From assembly GCF_963378095.1 (NCBI RefSeq), contig NZ_OY726397.1, positions 930,001-994,000 on the forward strand: a DNA stretch of 64,000 nucleotides. The letters are read 5' to 3'. The translations under genes and the position numbers were made by a program. The notes under the pieces are model-generated. The model made no database searches. It saw nothing but the letters and a program-made list of their open reading frames with translations, and was not told the origin of the DNA. Below, piece after piece: positions 33,673 through 43,616 of the stretch; positions within the stretch are counted from its first letter, which is position 1; every line of letters begins with the position of its first letter. The stretch comes from Mycolicibacterium sp. MU0053. Lineage in GTDB: Bacteria > Actinomycetota > Actinomycetes > Mycobacteriales > Mycobacteriaceae.

Positions 33673-34961
33673 GCGCTGTCGTCGCCCGCGGGTACGCCGG
33701 GCGGAACGGCGAAGATGGCCGACCCGGTGTGCGTGATGTACTCGTTGAGCAGGTCCTGACGGGCCAATTCGGCCTGCACCGGGATGAATTGGGTTTCGGG
33801 GTTGCGGACGAAAGCGATGAAGAACAGCCCGGCGTCGAGGTGCCCGAACCCGTCGGTGCCGTCGGTGAAGTTGTAGCCGCGACGCAGGATCTCGGCGCCG
33901 TTGTTGTGCTCCGGTGAGGCCAGCCGGACATGGGCCAACGGATCGATCAGCGGTTCGCCCTCGTCGTCGATGGCCTGGAGGTTGAGCGGCTCGAACTCGT
34001 CGGCCAGCCCGATGGGCGCACCGCTGCCCTTCGATCGGCCGATCACCCGTTCCTGTTCGAGCAGCGTGGTGCGGTCCCACTGCTCGATGCGCATCCGGAT
34101 GCGCCGCGCCACCAGGTAACTGCCGCCGGTCAGCCACTCGGGTCCGTCGCCGGGCGCGACCCAGACGTGCTTGTCGAGCAACCCGGTGTCCTCGGCCTTG
34201 ACGTTGTTGGTGCCGTCCTTGAAGCCGAACAGGTTGCGCGGGGTGGTCTGCTCGCGGGTGGTCGAGGAGGTGCGGCCAAAACCCAACTGCGAATAGCGAA
34301 CCGCGGCGGTCCCGAACGCCACCCGGGCCAGATTGCGCACCGCGTGCACCGCGACCTGCGGATCGTTGGCGCAGGCCTGGATGCAGATGTCGCCGCCGCT
34401 GCGGGCCGGGTCCATGGTCTCGTTCGGGAACTTCGGCAGATCCTTGAGCAGGGCCGGTCGCTGCCCGCCGAGACCGAAGCGGGCCCGGTTGTCCTTGGCG
34501 AAGAACGTCGGGCCGAAGCCGATGGTCAGAGTCAGCTGTGAGGCCGGCAGGCCCAGGGCCTCCCCGGTGTCGGTGGGCGGCGCGTACGGGTTGAGGCCGA
34601 CGGCACCGGCCTCGGTGGTCTCCTCGCCGCGGGTCATCCGCTCGGCCATCTGCGTCCACTCGCGCAGCATCTGCACGACCTCGTCGCGGCTTTCGGTGGT
34701 GACATCGAAGGCCGCGAAGTGCATCCGGTCCTGCGCCGGGGTGACGATCCCGGCCTGGCGCTGCCCCCGGAACGGCACCGGGCTCTGCAGGACGACGTGC
34801 CCGGTGTCGGCGGCCGAGGCGCGCCCGGCGACGACGCCGGCCCCGGCGGCACCGGCGAACGCGACGCCCACCCCGGCCGCGCCGAGCAGCTTGCGCCGGG
34901 AGAATCCCGTCCGCTCGCGCTGCGTCACCGAGTCGTCGGACTCATCGGCCGGCGATGACAC
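33645..34961 (-). CDS. efeB: EfeB, Tat-exported Dyp-type haem peroxidase / deferrochelatase
   Basis: The 438-aa protein starts with a twin-arginine signal (SRRKLLGAAGVGVAFAGAAGAG, residues about 20-45) and contains the Dyp signature GFKDGTNN (GxxDG) and a C-terminal haem-pocket region (GFGHLDAGLFFIAFVRNPETQF). EfeB oxidises ferrous iron for uptake or releases iron from haem. It is the third gene of efeUOB; its GTG start lies 20 bases inside the end of efeO and is preceded by AGGTGCAAG. The operon is an insertion between the mazG and lpqU homologs. Confidence 0.93.
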   Translation of the reverse strand: MSSPADESDDSVTQRERTGFSRRKLLGAAGVGVAFAGAAGAGVVAGRASAADTGHVVLQSPVPFRGQRQAGIVTPAQDRMHFAAFDVTTESRDEVVQMLREWTQMAERMTRGEETTEAGAVGLNPYAPPTDTGEALGLPASQLTLTIGFGPTFFAKDNRARFGLGGQRPALLKDLPKFPNETMDPARSGGDICIQACANDPQVAVHAVRNLARVAFGTAAVRYSQLGFGRTSSTTREQTTPRNLFGFKDGTNNVKAEDTGLLDKHVWVAPGDGPEWLTGGSYLVARRIRMRIEQWDRTTLLEQERVIGRSKGSGAPIGLADEFEPLNLQAIDDEGEPLIDPLAHVRLASPEHNNGAEILRRGYNFTDGTDGFGHLDAGLFFIAFVRNPETQFIPVQAELARQDLLNEYITHTGSAIFAVPPGVPAGDDSAYWGSTLFG

Positions 34962-36108
34962 CTTGCACCTGGCTCACCTCTTTGCTGAGCGCGTCGATCG
35001 CGCGCGAGAGTTCTTGACGCTGCGGTTCGGTGACCGTGTCGTAGGACACGAAGCCGTCGCCGGCGCGCAGCCGCATCAGCAGGGCCTCGACTTCGGCGAA
35101 GCGCTGATCGACCCGCTTGCCCAGTTCCGGATCGCGCTCATCGAGGATCGGGCGCACCGAGGAGACCGCGGTCTGCGATCCCTGGACGTTGGCGTTGAAG
35201 TCCCACAGGTCGGTGTGGCTGAAGATGTCTTCCTCGCCGGTGATCTTGCTGGTCGCGATCTCGTCGAGCAATCCCTGTGCGCCACCGGCGATCTGGGTGG
35301 AGTCGATCTTCCAGCTGGGATCCTTGACCCCGGCGTCGAGTTCGCGGATGTCGGCCAGCAGCTGGTCGGCGATCTCGCCGGAGTCCGGCTGCAGGCCGTC
35401 GACCCACAGATCCTTCTCGAGGCGGTGGAACCCGGTCCACTTCTGGCCCTCGGACAGGTCCGCCTCGCGCAGGTCGATCCGCGGGTCGAGGTCGTTGGGG
35501 AACGATTCGGCGACCGGTTCGATGCGCTCGTAGTAGGTGCGCGCGATCGGGAACTGCGTCTTGGCCTCTTCGACGTTGCCGGCCTTGATCGCGTCGACGA
35601 ACAGCTGGGTGGCCGGGATCAGCGCCTCGGTCTGGCTGTTGACGTAGCGCTTGTAGCTGTCGGCGGCCTCTTTGAACTTGCCCTCGGTGTCGATCTCGAC
35701 GGCGTCGCCGGTGACGGTGAACTCGCTGCGCAGGCCGTCGCCGACCATGCCGGGCTTGCACGCGGTCTGATAGGTGCCGGGCTCGCCGAGTTGCACGATC
35801 AGCTTGCGGTTCAGGCCGGGGGAGATGTTCTCGACCTCGCCCATCACCCGGTCGCCCTCGCCGTACACGTAGAACTCGGTGACCTTGTTGCCCTCGTTGG
35901 TGACGACGAAGGTGTTGGCGCCGGTGGTGCCCTGCGTGCTCGACAGCTCACACGAGTCGTCGGTGGCGGTCACCTTGATCTCGGCTGCCTGGGCCGCGCC
36001 GTCGGCCGTGTCGGCCTCCTTGGCGGCGCAGCTGGTCAGCGCGAGTCCGGTCAACAGGGCCGCCGCTGCGGCGACGCCGGCCTTCGCGGGCAAGGGAAAA
36101 CGATTCAC
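34942..36108 (-). CDS. efeO: EfeO, iron-uptake lipoprotein (cupredoxin + M75 domains)
   Basis: The 388-aa protein has a signal peptide ending in the lipobox LTSC (Cys about 27), an N-terminal cupredoxin-like EfeO domain (about 40-135, with acid-rich and Cys/Met residues in TACKPGM), and a C-terminal M75 domain with the HxxE motif (FHRLEKDL). It is thought to bind periplasmic iron for the permease. The GTG start at 36108 overlaps the efeU stop as GTGA and follows AAAGG. Its 3' end overlaps the efeB start. Confidence 0.92.
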   Translation of the reverse strand: MNRFPLPAKAGVAAAAALLTGLALTSCAAKEADTADGAAQAAEIKVTATDDSCELSSTQGTTGANTFVVTNEGNKVTEFYVYGEGDRVMGEVENISPGLNRKLIVQLGEPGTYQTACKPGMVGDGLRSEFTVTGDAVEIDTEGKFKEAADSYKRYVNSQTEALIPATQLFVDAIKAGNVEEAKTQFPIARTYYERIEPVAESFPNDLDPRIDLREADLSEGQKWTGFHRLEKDLWVDGLQPDSGEIADQLLADIRELDAGVKDPSWKIDSTQIAGGAQGLLDEIATSKITGEEDIFSHTDLWDFNANVQGSQTAVSSVRPILDERDPELGKRVDQRFAEVEALLMRLRAGDGFVSYDTVTEPQRQELSRAIDALSKEVSQVQGVIAGR

Positions 36109-37025
36109 GTGGTTGACCTTTCGGGTTCTGCAATGGTTTCCGGGTCCGTACTCGGATCGGGTTCGGGGCTGCGCCGGCCAGGACGCAGGAACAGCACGAG
36201 GACCACCGCGACATAGGTCAGCCAGCACAGCAGCTGCAGCACCGTCGGTGTCGGCGTGATGTTGAAGATGCCCTGGATGACCTCGCCGTACCAGGACGAC
36301 CAGTTGAACCAGGACGTGATGTCGAAGGCCCGGGTGGTCAGGCCGGGCAGCCAGCCGACGGTTTGCAGCGCGCCGACGCCGTAGGACAGCACGCCGGCGG
36401 CCACCAGGATCAGGAAGACGCCGGTGTAGGAGAAGAACTTGCCGAGATCGAGCCGCACCGCGCCCTTGTAGAGGCCGTAGGCGATCGCGGCGGCGATCAG
36501 CACCCCGATGATCAGACCCGTGAGCGGCCACAGGGTTTCGGCGTCGGCGTAGCCGACCATGAACAGCGCGGTCTCCACGCCCTCGCGGCCGACGGCCAGG
36601 AATGCCAACGCCGTCACCGCCAGTGCCCCGGTCTCCAGGGCGGAGGCCATCTCGGAGCGCAGTTGGCCCGACATGCCCGCGGCGGCCCGCTTCATCCACA
36701 GCACCATGGTCGTGACGATCACTACGGCGATCAACGAGGCCACCCCGGCGATGGCCTCGGCCGCCAGGCCCGTGACGGTGTTCTCACCGAGTTGGATTCC
36801 GAGGAACACCACGACGGTCATGGCGATCGCCGCACCCACGCCCAGCCACACCCATTTCAGGGCGTCGCGGCGGTCGGATTTCACCAGGAAGGCCACCAGG
36901 ATCATGACGATCATCGAGGCTTCCAAGCCCTCGCGTAGACCGATCAGACCACTGCCGAACACCTGCGATGGGACACTGGGACCGGCAGCGATTATCGCGA
37001 CAGGAATGGCGCCGTCGAAGCTCAT
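36105..37025 (-). CDS. efeU: EfeU, FTR1-family ferrous/ferric iron permease
   Basis: The 306-aa membrane protein has seven predicted hydrophobic segments and two REGxE iron-binding motifs, REGLE at about residues 31-35 and REGVE near 150, as in the FTR1/EfeU permeases. It imports iron across the plasma membrane together with EfeO and EfeB. It is the first gene of the operon and lies behind an IdeR-like box. The start at 37025 fits the family, with the first REGLE in the first helix. Confidence 0.94.
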   Translation of the reverse strand: MSFDGAIPVAIIAAGPSVPSQVFGSGLIGLREGLEASMIVMILVAFLVKSDRRDALKWVWLGVGAAIAMTVVVFLGIQLGENTVTGLAAEAIAGVASLIAVVIVTTMVLWMKRAAAGMSGQLRSEMASALETGALAVTALAFLAVGREGVETALFMVGYADAETLWPLTGLIIGVLIAAAIAYGLYKGAVRLDLGKFFSYTGVFLILVAAGVLSYGVGALQTVGWLPGLTTRAFDITSWFNWSSWYGEVIQGIFNITPTPTVLQLLCWLTYVAVVLVLFLRPGRRSPEPDPSTDPETIAEPERSTT

Positions 37026-37076
37026 ATAGGTGTCCTTGCTGCGGCGCGGTGCAACGCTGACGTTGCTGGGCCGATA

Positions 37077-37095
37077 TCAGGTATGGCTCACCTTA
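37077..37095. promoter_or_regulatory. IdeR iron box-like operator upstream of efeUOB
   Basis: The 19-bp sequence TCAGGTATGGCTCACCTTA matches the mycobacterial IdeR consensus TTAGGTTAGGCTAACCTAA at 14 of 19 positions, including both conserved half-site cores (AGGT, ACCT). It lies 51 bases upstream of the efeU start, a position suited to iron-dependent repression. Confidence 0.7.
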
Positions 37096-37202
37096 GCAGC
37101 GGGGGAAAACCGGCGGAATATCTACGATCCGCTGCGCCGGGACGGCGTTGTGCTCGGTGGGCATGGGACGATATGCCGGACAGAGAAGGGTGAGGGAGGC
37201 CT

Positions 37203-37931
37203 GTGTCGAAGCGTTGGCTGCAGGCTGCCGCGGTGCTGGGCGTGGCAGCGGTGCTGATGGCTTCGAGTTGTTCGTGGCGGCTGGGAAACCCCATCCCCGA
37301 CGGCGTGCCCCCACCGACGGGTGACCCGGTCCCGGCCGTCGACATCGAGGCCGACGGCAGGCCCGCCGATCAGTTGCACGACTGGGCCGCCGAGCGGGCC
37401 CCGGGGATGAACATGCCGGTCACAGCGCTGGAAGCGTATGCCTACGCGGCCCGGGTTGCCGAGGTGGTCAACCCGAAATGCAAGCTGGCCTGGACCACGC
37501 TGGCCGGGATCGGGATGGTGGAAAGCCATCACGGCACCTACCGGGGCGCGACCCTGGCCCCCAACGGGGACATCACCCCACCCATCCGCGGGATACAACT
37601 CGACGGCACCGGCGGAAACATGCACATCCCCGACACCGACGGCGGGGTCTTCGACGGTGACGCCGAATTGGACCGGGCGATGGGACCCATGCAGTTCATC
37701 CCGGAGACCTGGAAGCTCTACGGTGTCGACGCCAACAACGACGGCGTGGTGAGCCCGGACAACATCGACGATGCGGCGTTGTCGTCGGCGGGCTATCTGT
37801 GCTGGCGGGGCAAGGACCTGTCCGAGCCCAAGGGGTGGATGGCCGCGCTGCGCGCCTACAACCACTCCGATTCCTATGCGCGGATGGTGCGCGACTGGGC
37901 GACGGCCTACGCGAGTGGCGGCGTCCTGTAG
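37203..37931 (+). CDS. lpqU: Lipoprotein LpqU, lytic-transglycosylase-like
   Basis: The 242-aa protein has a lipoprotein signal with lipobox-like MASSC (Cys about 23) and a domain resembling MltB-type lytic transglycosylases: GIGMVESHHGTYRG with the putative catalytic Glu, LDRAMGPMQFIPETWKLYGVDAN and AALRAYNHSDSYARMV. Such enzymes cleave peptidoglycan glycan chains. It is exported and membrane-anchored. The GTG at 37203 is preceded by GGGAGG. It corresponds to Rv1022, just upstream of eno. Confidence 0.9.
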   Translation: MSKRWLQAAAVLGVAAVLMASSCSWRLGNPIPDGVPPPTGDPVPAVDIEADGRPADQLHDWAAERAPGMNMPVTALEAYAYAARVAEVVNPKCKLAWTTLAGIGMVESHHGTYRGATLAPNGDITPPIRGIQLDGTGGNMHIPDTDGGVFDGDAELDRAMGPMQFIPETWKLYGVDANNDGVVSPDNIDDAALSSAGYLCWRGKDLSEPKGWMAALRAYNHSDSYARMVRDWATAYASGGVL

Positions 37932-39320
<1,389 letters not shown>

Positions 39321-39339
39321 CCGGTAGCCTGGCCTATTG

Positions 39340-40050
39340 ATGTCCGACGCGAAGCGGCCCGACCCGAAACGACGGTCTCCGACCTCACGGCCGGCGGCCG
39401 GCGGTCGTGGCGGGCCCGGGGGTCGCGGCGCGCGCAAGCCCGTGGCGAAGCCACCGAGTTCGTCGACCGCGCGCAAGGACACCAAGCCCAGCTCCAAACC
39501 CAACGACGAAAAGGCCAAACCTGAGGTCATCGAGCCGGTCCGACAGTCCATCGCCGAGTCGGCCGAGCAGCAATCCGAGCAGCGCATGGGTTTCACGGCG
39601 CGGCGGGCCGCGGTGTTGGCGGCGGTGGTGTGCGTGTTGACGCTGACCATCGCCGGGCCGGTGCGCACCTACTTCGCCCAACGCACCGAGATGCGGCAAT
39701 TGAGCGCCAGCGAGGCGTCGTTGCGCGCGGAGATCGCCGAACTGGAGGAGCAGAAAGCCAAGCTCGCCGATCCGGTGTTCATCGCCGCGCAGGCCCGCGA
39801 ACGGCTGGGTTTCGTAATGCCCGGCGACATTCCGTATCAGGTGCAGCTGCCCCCCGGGGCGATCGTCACCGACGATCTCGACGACGTGCCCACGGCGCTG
39901 ACCAACAACGATCCCTGGTACACGTCGCTGTGGAAAACCATCGCCGACGAACCGCACGGCGCGCCCCCGCTGCTGCCGGCACCGCCGGTGGTCCCCGGTC
40001 AGGTGCCGCCCCCGCCGCTGCCTCCCGAGCCCGGGCAGCCAGGTGGTTGA
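39340..40050 (+). CDS. FtsB/DivIC-like septum formation protein
   Basis: The 236-aa protein has a long, basic, Pro/Lys/Ser-rich cytosolic N-terminus (residues 1-85), one transmembrane helix (AAVLAAVVCVLTLTIAGPV, about 88-106), and a short extracytosolic coiled coil (RQLSASEASLRAEIAELEEQKAKL) followed by the DivIC motif DPVFIAAQARERLGFVMPGD. The Pro-rich tail ends PPLPPEPGQPGG. Such proteins bridge FtsL and FtsQ at the division site. The ATG at 39340 follows a TTG. It is the counterpart of Rv1024 and overlaps the DUF501 gene by 8 bases. Confidence 0.9.
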   Translation: MSDAKRPDPKRRSPTSRPAAGGRGGPGGRGARKPVAKPPSSSTARKDTKPSSKPNDEKAKPEVIEPVRQSIAESAEQQSEQRMGFTARRAAVLAAVVCVLTLTIAGPVRTYFAQRTEMRQLSASEASLRAEIAELEEQKAKLADPVFIAAQARERLGFVMPGDIPYQVQLPPGAIVTDDLDDVPTALTNNDPWYTSLWKTIADEPHGAPPLLPAPPVVPGQVPPPPLPPEPGQPGG

Positions 40051-40534
40051 CCCCGCGGATCTCGCGGCGGTGGAGCGGCAGCTCGGACGCGAACCGCGCG
40101 GGGTGCTGGAGATCGCCTACCGCTGCCCCAACGGTGAGCCGGGTGTGGTCAAGACCGCGCCGAAATTGCCTGACGGGACACCGTTTCCGACGTTGTACTA
40201 CCTGACGCACCCGGCGTTGACGGCCGCGGCGAGCCGGCTGGAATCCTCCGGGTTGATGCGGGAGATGACGGAGCGGTTGGCCGCCGACCCGGAACTGGCG
40301 GCGGCCTACCGGCGGGCCCACGAGAGTTATTTGGCCGAGCGGGATGCCATCGAGTCGCTGGGCACCACGTTCTCCGGCGGCGGCATGCCGGACCGGGTCA
40401 AGTGCCTGCACGTGGTGATGGCGCATGCACTGGCGAAGGGACCCGGGGTGAACCCGTTCGGGGACGAGGCGTTGGCGATCTTAGCCGAAGAGCCCGCCAT
40501 GGCAGGCATTTTGGCGAAAGGACAGTGGACATGA
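40043..40534 (+). CDS. DUF501 protein (Rv1025 homolog)
   Basis: The 163-aa protein of the DUF501 family has the ordered features LGREPRGVLEIAYRCPNGEPGV, PFPTLYYLTHP, a central helical stretch and VKCLHVVMAHALAKGPGVNPFGDEAL near the end. Function is unknown; the CPxG and HxxxAHxL pattern suggests a metal or nucleotide site. It is conserved in the eno-divIC-DUF501-ppx cluster, overlapping both neighbours (8 bases upstream, ATGA downstream), which points to a tightly coupled operon. Confidence 0.9.
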   Translation: MVDPADLAAVERQLGREPRGVLEIAYRCPNGEPGVVKTAPKLPDGTPFPTLYYLTHPALTAAASRLESSGLMREMTERLAADPELAAAYRRAHESYLAERDAIESLGTTFSGGGMPDRVKCLHVVMAHALAKGPGVNPFGDEALAILAEEPAMAGILAKGQWT

Positions 40535-41472
40535 CGCGGCTTGCGGCGGTCGACTGCGGGACCAATTCCATTCGGTTGTTGATCTCCGAGGTCGGCGACG
40601 ACGGCGCCCGCACCGATGTGCATCGGGAGATGCGGATCGTGCGGTTGGGCCAGGGTGTGGACGCGACGGGTCAGTTCGATCCCGAAGCGATCGCCCGTAC
40701 CCGCGCGGCGCTGCAGGACTATGCCGCGCTGATGCAAGCGAACGAGGTGACCCGGGTGCGGATGGTCGCGACCTCGGCGACCCGCGATGCCGCCAACCGC
40801 GATGAGTTCTTCGCGATGACCGCCGAGGTGCTGGGCGCCGTCGTTCCGGGCACCGTCGCCGAGGTGATCTCCGGCACCGAGGAGGCCGAGCTGTCCTTCC
40901 TCGGCGCGGTCGCTGAATTGGATCCGGCCGCAGCGGCTTTCGTTGTGGTGGACCTGGGCGGCGGCTCCACCGAGGTGGTGCTGGGGGACCGGCACGTCGC
41001 GGCGTCCTACTCGGCCGACATCGGCTGCGTGCGGCTCACCGAGCGCTGCCTGCATTCCGATCCGCCCACCGACGAGGAAGTGTCCGAGGCCCGCGCGGTG
41101 GTGCGTGCCCGGTTGCAGGAGGCGTTGTCGGCGGTTCCGGTCGAGAAGGCGCGGACCTGGGTGGGGGTGGCCGGCACCTTCACCACCATTGCCGCGCTGG
41201 CGCACCGGTTGACGACCTATGACTCCGATGCGATTCACCTGCGGGAGGTGGGCTTCGGTGATCTGCTGCCGGTGTGCGACGAGCTGATCCGCATGACCCG
41301 CAAGCAGCGCGCCGCGCTGGGCCCCATGCACGAGGGCCGGGTAGACGTGATCGGCGGCGGCGCAATCGTGGTGCAGGAGTTGGCCCGTGAGCTTCAGGAG
41401 CGCGCCGGCATCACCAGCCTGACGGTCAGCGAGCACGACATCCTGGACGGGATCATCGGGTCGATCGCCTGA
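40531..41472 (+). CDS. ppx: Exopolyphosphatase / guanosine pentaphosphatase family (Ppx2, Rv1026 homolog)
   Basis: The 313-aa member of the Ppx/GppA family has the actin-like ATPase fold motifs LAAVDCGTNSIRLLI (phosphate 1), VVVDLGGGSTEVVLG (phosphate 2) and VDVIGGGAIVVQEL near the C-terminus. The family hydrolyses polyphosphate or pppGpp. In mycobacteria, Rv1026 acts on (p)ppGpp/polyphosphate in vivo. The ATG overlaps the DUF501 stop as ATGA. Confidence 0.92.
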   Translation: MTRLAAVDCGTNSIRLLISEVGDDGARTDVHREMRIVRLGQGVDATGQFDPEAIARTRAALQDYAALMQANEVTRVRMVATSATRDAANRDEFFAMTAEVLGAVVPGTVAEVISGTEEAELSFLGAVAELDPAAAAFVVVDLGGGSTEVVLGDRHVAASYSADIGCVRLTERCLHSDPPTDEEVSEARAVVRARLQEALSAVPVEKARTWVGVAGTFTTIAALAHRLTTYDSDAIHLREVGFGDLLPVCDELIRMTRKQRAALGPMHEGRVDVIGGGAIVVQELARELQERAGITSLTVSEHDILDGIIGSIA

Positions 41473-42002
41473 TGAGGCGGGTGGCCGCGGCGCTGTTGTC
41501 GCTGGCGGTGCTCGTGGGGGCTGTGGCGGCGGCCGGCTATCCCGTCTTCGTCGCACCCCAGGTCGACAAGCCGCGCCCGGCCGACGCGATCCTGGTGGTC
41601 GGGGGCGATGCGCCGCAGACCCGGTACCGGGCGGGGCTGGCGCTGGCGCGGCAGGGCTACGCGCCGCATCTGGTGCTGTCCAACCCGGCCGGTCAGGTCG
41701 ACCAGTACTGCGATTCCGACGGCCCCGGGTTTTCGGTGGAGTGCTTCGAGCCGGTGCCGCCCTCGACGCAGGGGGAGGCGCGGGAGTTGGGACGGCTGGC
41801 CTCCGAAAGGGGCTGGCGGACAGTGATTGTGGTGACCTACACGCCGCACGTGTCGCGGGCTCGCTACATCATGAGCCAGTGCTTCGACGGTGAACTGGTG
41901 ATGGTGGGTGTGCCGACGCGGCTGTCGGTGCCGTACTGGGCGTGGATGTATGTCTATCAGGGGGCGGGGTTTGTGAAGGCGTTGGCGCAGCGCGGCTGTT
42001 GA
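41472..42002 (+). CDS. YdcF/DUF218-family membrane-associated protein
   Basis: The 176-aa protein has an N-terminal signal/anchor (VAAALLSLAVLVGAVAAAGY) and the DUF218 domain: ADAILVVGGDAPQTRYRAGLALARQG, VLSNPAG, PSTQGEARELGRLASERGW and VVTYTPHVSRARYIM. Its domain may act on envelope intermediates; the biochemical role is unknown. Its ATG shares one base with the ppx stop (TGATG), so it belongs to the eno-ppx operon. C-terminal residues are aromatic-rich. Confidence 0.87.
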   Translation: MRRVAAALLSLAVLVGAVAAAGYPVFVAPQVDKPRPADAILVVGGDAPQTRYRAGLALARQGYAPHLVLSNPAGQVDQYCDSDGPGFSVECFEPVPPSTQGEARELGRLASERGWRTVIVVTYTPHVSRARYIMSQCFDGELVMVGVPTRLSVPYWAWMYVYQGAGFVKALAQRGC

Positions 42003-42081
42003 GGGGCCATGTGGTCGGCCACTCGGCTGGGGACCGTCATCAATTGTTAACGCGCGGCTCTCGCAGGTCTTTAATTTACGG

Positions 42082-42104
42082 AACGGTACCGTTATGTTAG
42101 TAGG
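42082..42104 (+). promoter_or_regulatory. Palindromic operator and -10 box of the monooxygenase gene
   Basis: A 12-bp perfect palindrome AACGGTACCGTT (42082-42093) abuts a -10 hexamer TATGTT (42093-42098). The GTG at 42105 is 6 bases after the hexamer, so a leaderless mRNA is likely. The palindrome is a good candidate site for the TetR protein encoded downstream. Confidence 0.6.
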
Positions 42105-43616
42105 GTGATTGGATCCGAGATGAACACGGACGTCGTCGTAGTGGGGGCGGGGCCGACCGGGCTGACACTGGCCTGCGCCTTGCGGTTGCACGGGTTGTCG
42201 GTGCGGGTGATCGACCGGGCGGCGGCGCCGGCGACGACGTCGCGGGCGAACTTCATGCATGCCCGCGGCTCGGAGGTGCTGGCGCGGCTCGGAGCGCTGG
42301 GCAGCTTGCCGGAGGAGTCGCTGCGCGCCATGCGCGTCACCACCTACGTGGGTGAGCGTCCGATGATGAAGCTGAAGTTCGGCGATCCCGGGATGGGCAC
42401 CGCCGCGCCACCCATGGTGGTGTCGCAGGCCAAGGTGGAGGCTGCGCTGCGCGATCGCCTTGCCGACCTGGGCGTTGTGCCGCAGTGGGGCAACGGGTTA
42501 ACGGGCCTGCGCCAGGTTTCGGACGCCGTCATCGCCGAACTGGAGGACGGGCAGCGGATTCGTGCGCGCTGGCTCGTCGGCTGCGACGGCACGTCCAGCA
42601 CCACCCGCAAGCTGGTGGGCATCGACTTTCCCGGCGTCAAGCTTTCCGAACGCTTCCTGCTGGCCGATGTGCATCTGGACTGGGATCTGGACCGTGGCGG
42701 CACCAGCGGGTGGGTACATCCCGACGGGCTGGTCGGGGCGATGCCGATGCCAGACAAGACTGGCGGCAACGACCTGTGGCGACTCTTCGTCTACGACCCC
42801 ACCGGCGGCGAAAAGCCCAATGAGGCCGAGATTCTGGAACGAATGAAGGCCATCGTGCCGCAGCGGACCGGCCGCAAGGTGGTCTTCGGCGAACCCGAAT
42901 GGCTGTCGCTGTTTACGGTGCACCGCCGGCTGGCGCCCACGTATCGGCGCGGACGGGTGCTGATCGCCGGCGACGCGGCGCACGCGCACGCACCGTTCGG
43001 CGGGCAGGGCATGCTCACCGGGGTGGGAGACGCCGAGAACCTGGCGTTCAAACTCGCGCTGGCAGTGCGGGGTCGGGCGGAGGAGGCGTTGATCGACACC
43101 TACGAGGCGGAACGACGGCCGCTGGCCACCGACGTGCTGCGCGGGACCAGCGCGATGACCCGCATGAATATAGCCAGCAGTCCAATCGGCCGGTTCCTGC
43201 GGGACCAGGTGGCGATCCGCATTTTCGGGCTGACCCCGGTGCAGCGGTGGGCGACGTACTCGGCCTCGCAGCTGTGGGTCAGTTATCGCAAGGGCCCGCT
43301 CGGCGGCCGGGGCCGAAAGCCGCGGACCGGTGACCGGATTGCCGACCTGGCGTGCACGCGGGCCGACGGCACACCGTCGCGGCTGCACAGCGAACTCGGC
43401 GGGCGTTGGGCACTGCTCGAAACGGCTTCTGCGGGTGGGGGTGTCGAGGTGGCGCGGCGTCGGCTTGGCGACTACGTCGTGCCGTTGCGTTACGACGGCA
43501 GCGAGGTGATGCTGGTCCGCCCCGATGCGCACTTGGCCTGGCGCGGGGAACCCGGCGACGTCGCGGGGCTGGACCGTTGGCTGGCCGCCGCGCTGCACAG
43601 CGGAAAGGCGCGATGA
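42105..43616 (+). CDS. FAD-dependent aromatic hydroxylase-type monooxygenase
   Basis: The 503-aa flavoprotein has the N-terminal FAD motif VVVVGAGPTGLTLACALRLHG, the DG motif CDGTSSTTRKLVGIDFPG and the second FAD motif LIAGDAAHAHAPFGGQGMLTGVGDAENLAFKLALAV. This is the PHBH/PheA-type group that hydroxylates aromatic or polyketide substrates using NAD(P)H. The GTG at 42105 is chosen because of the leaderless promoter spacing; an in-frame ATG lies at 42120. It forms an operon with the following TetR gene and is an insertion relative to the core cluster. Confidence 0.88.
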   Translation: MIGSEMNTDVVVVGAGPTGLTLACALRLHGLSVRVIDRAAAPATTSRANFMHARGSEVLARLGALGSLPEESLRAMRVTTYVGERPMMKLKFGDPGMGTAAPPMVVSQAKVEAALRDRLADLGVVPQWGNGLTGLRQVSDAVIAELEDGQRIRARWLVGCDGTSSTTRKLVGIDFPGVKLSERFLLADVHLDWDLDRGGTSGWVHPDGLVGAMPMPDKTGGNDLWRLFVYDPTGGEKPNEAEILERMKAIVPQRTGRKVVFGEPEWLSLFTVHRRLAPTYRRGRVLIAGDAAHAHAPFGGQGMLTGVGDAENLAFKLALAVRGRAEEALIDTYEAERRPLATDVLRGTSAMTRMNIASSPIGRFLRDQVAIRIFGLTPVQRWATYSASQLWVSYRKGPLGGRGRKPRTGDRIADLACTRADGTPSRLHSELGGRWALLETASAGGGVEVARRRLGDYVVPLRYDGSEVMLVRPDAHLAWRGEPGDVAGLDRWLAAALHSGKAR

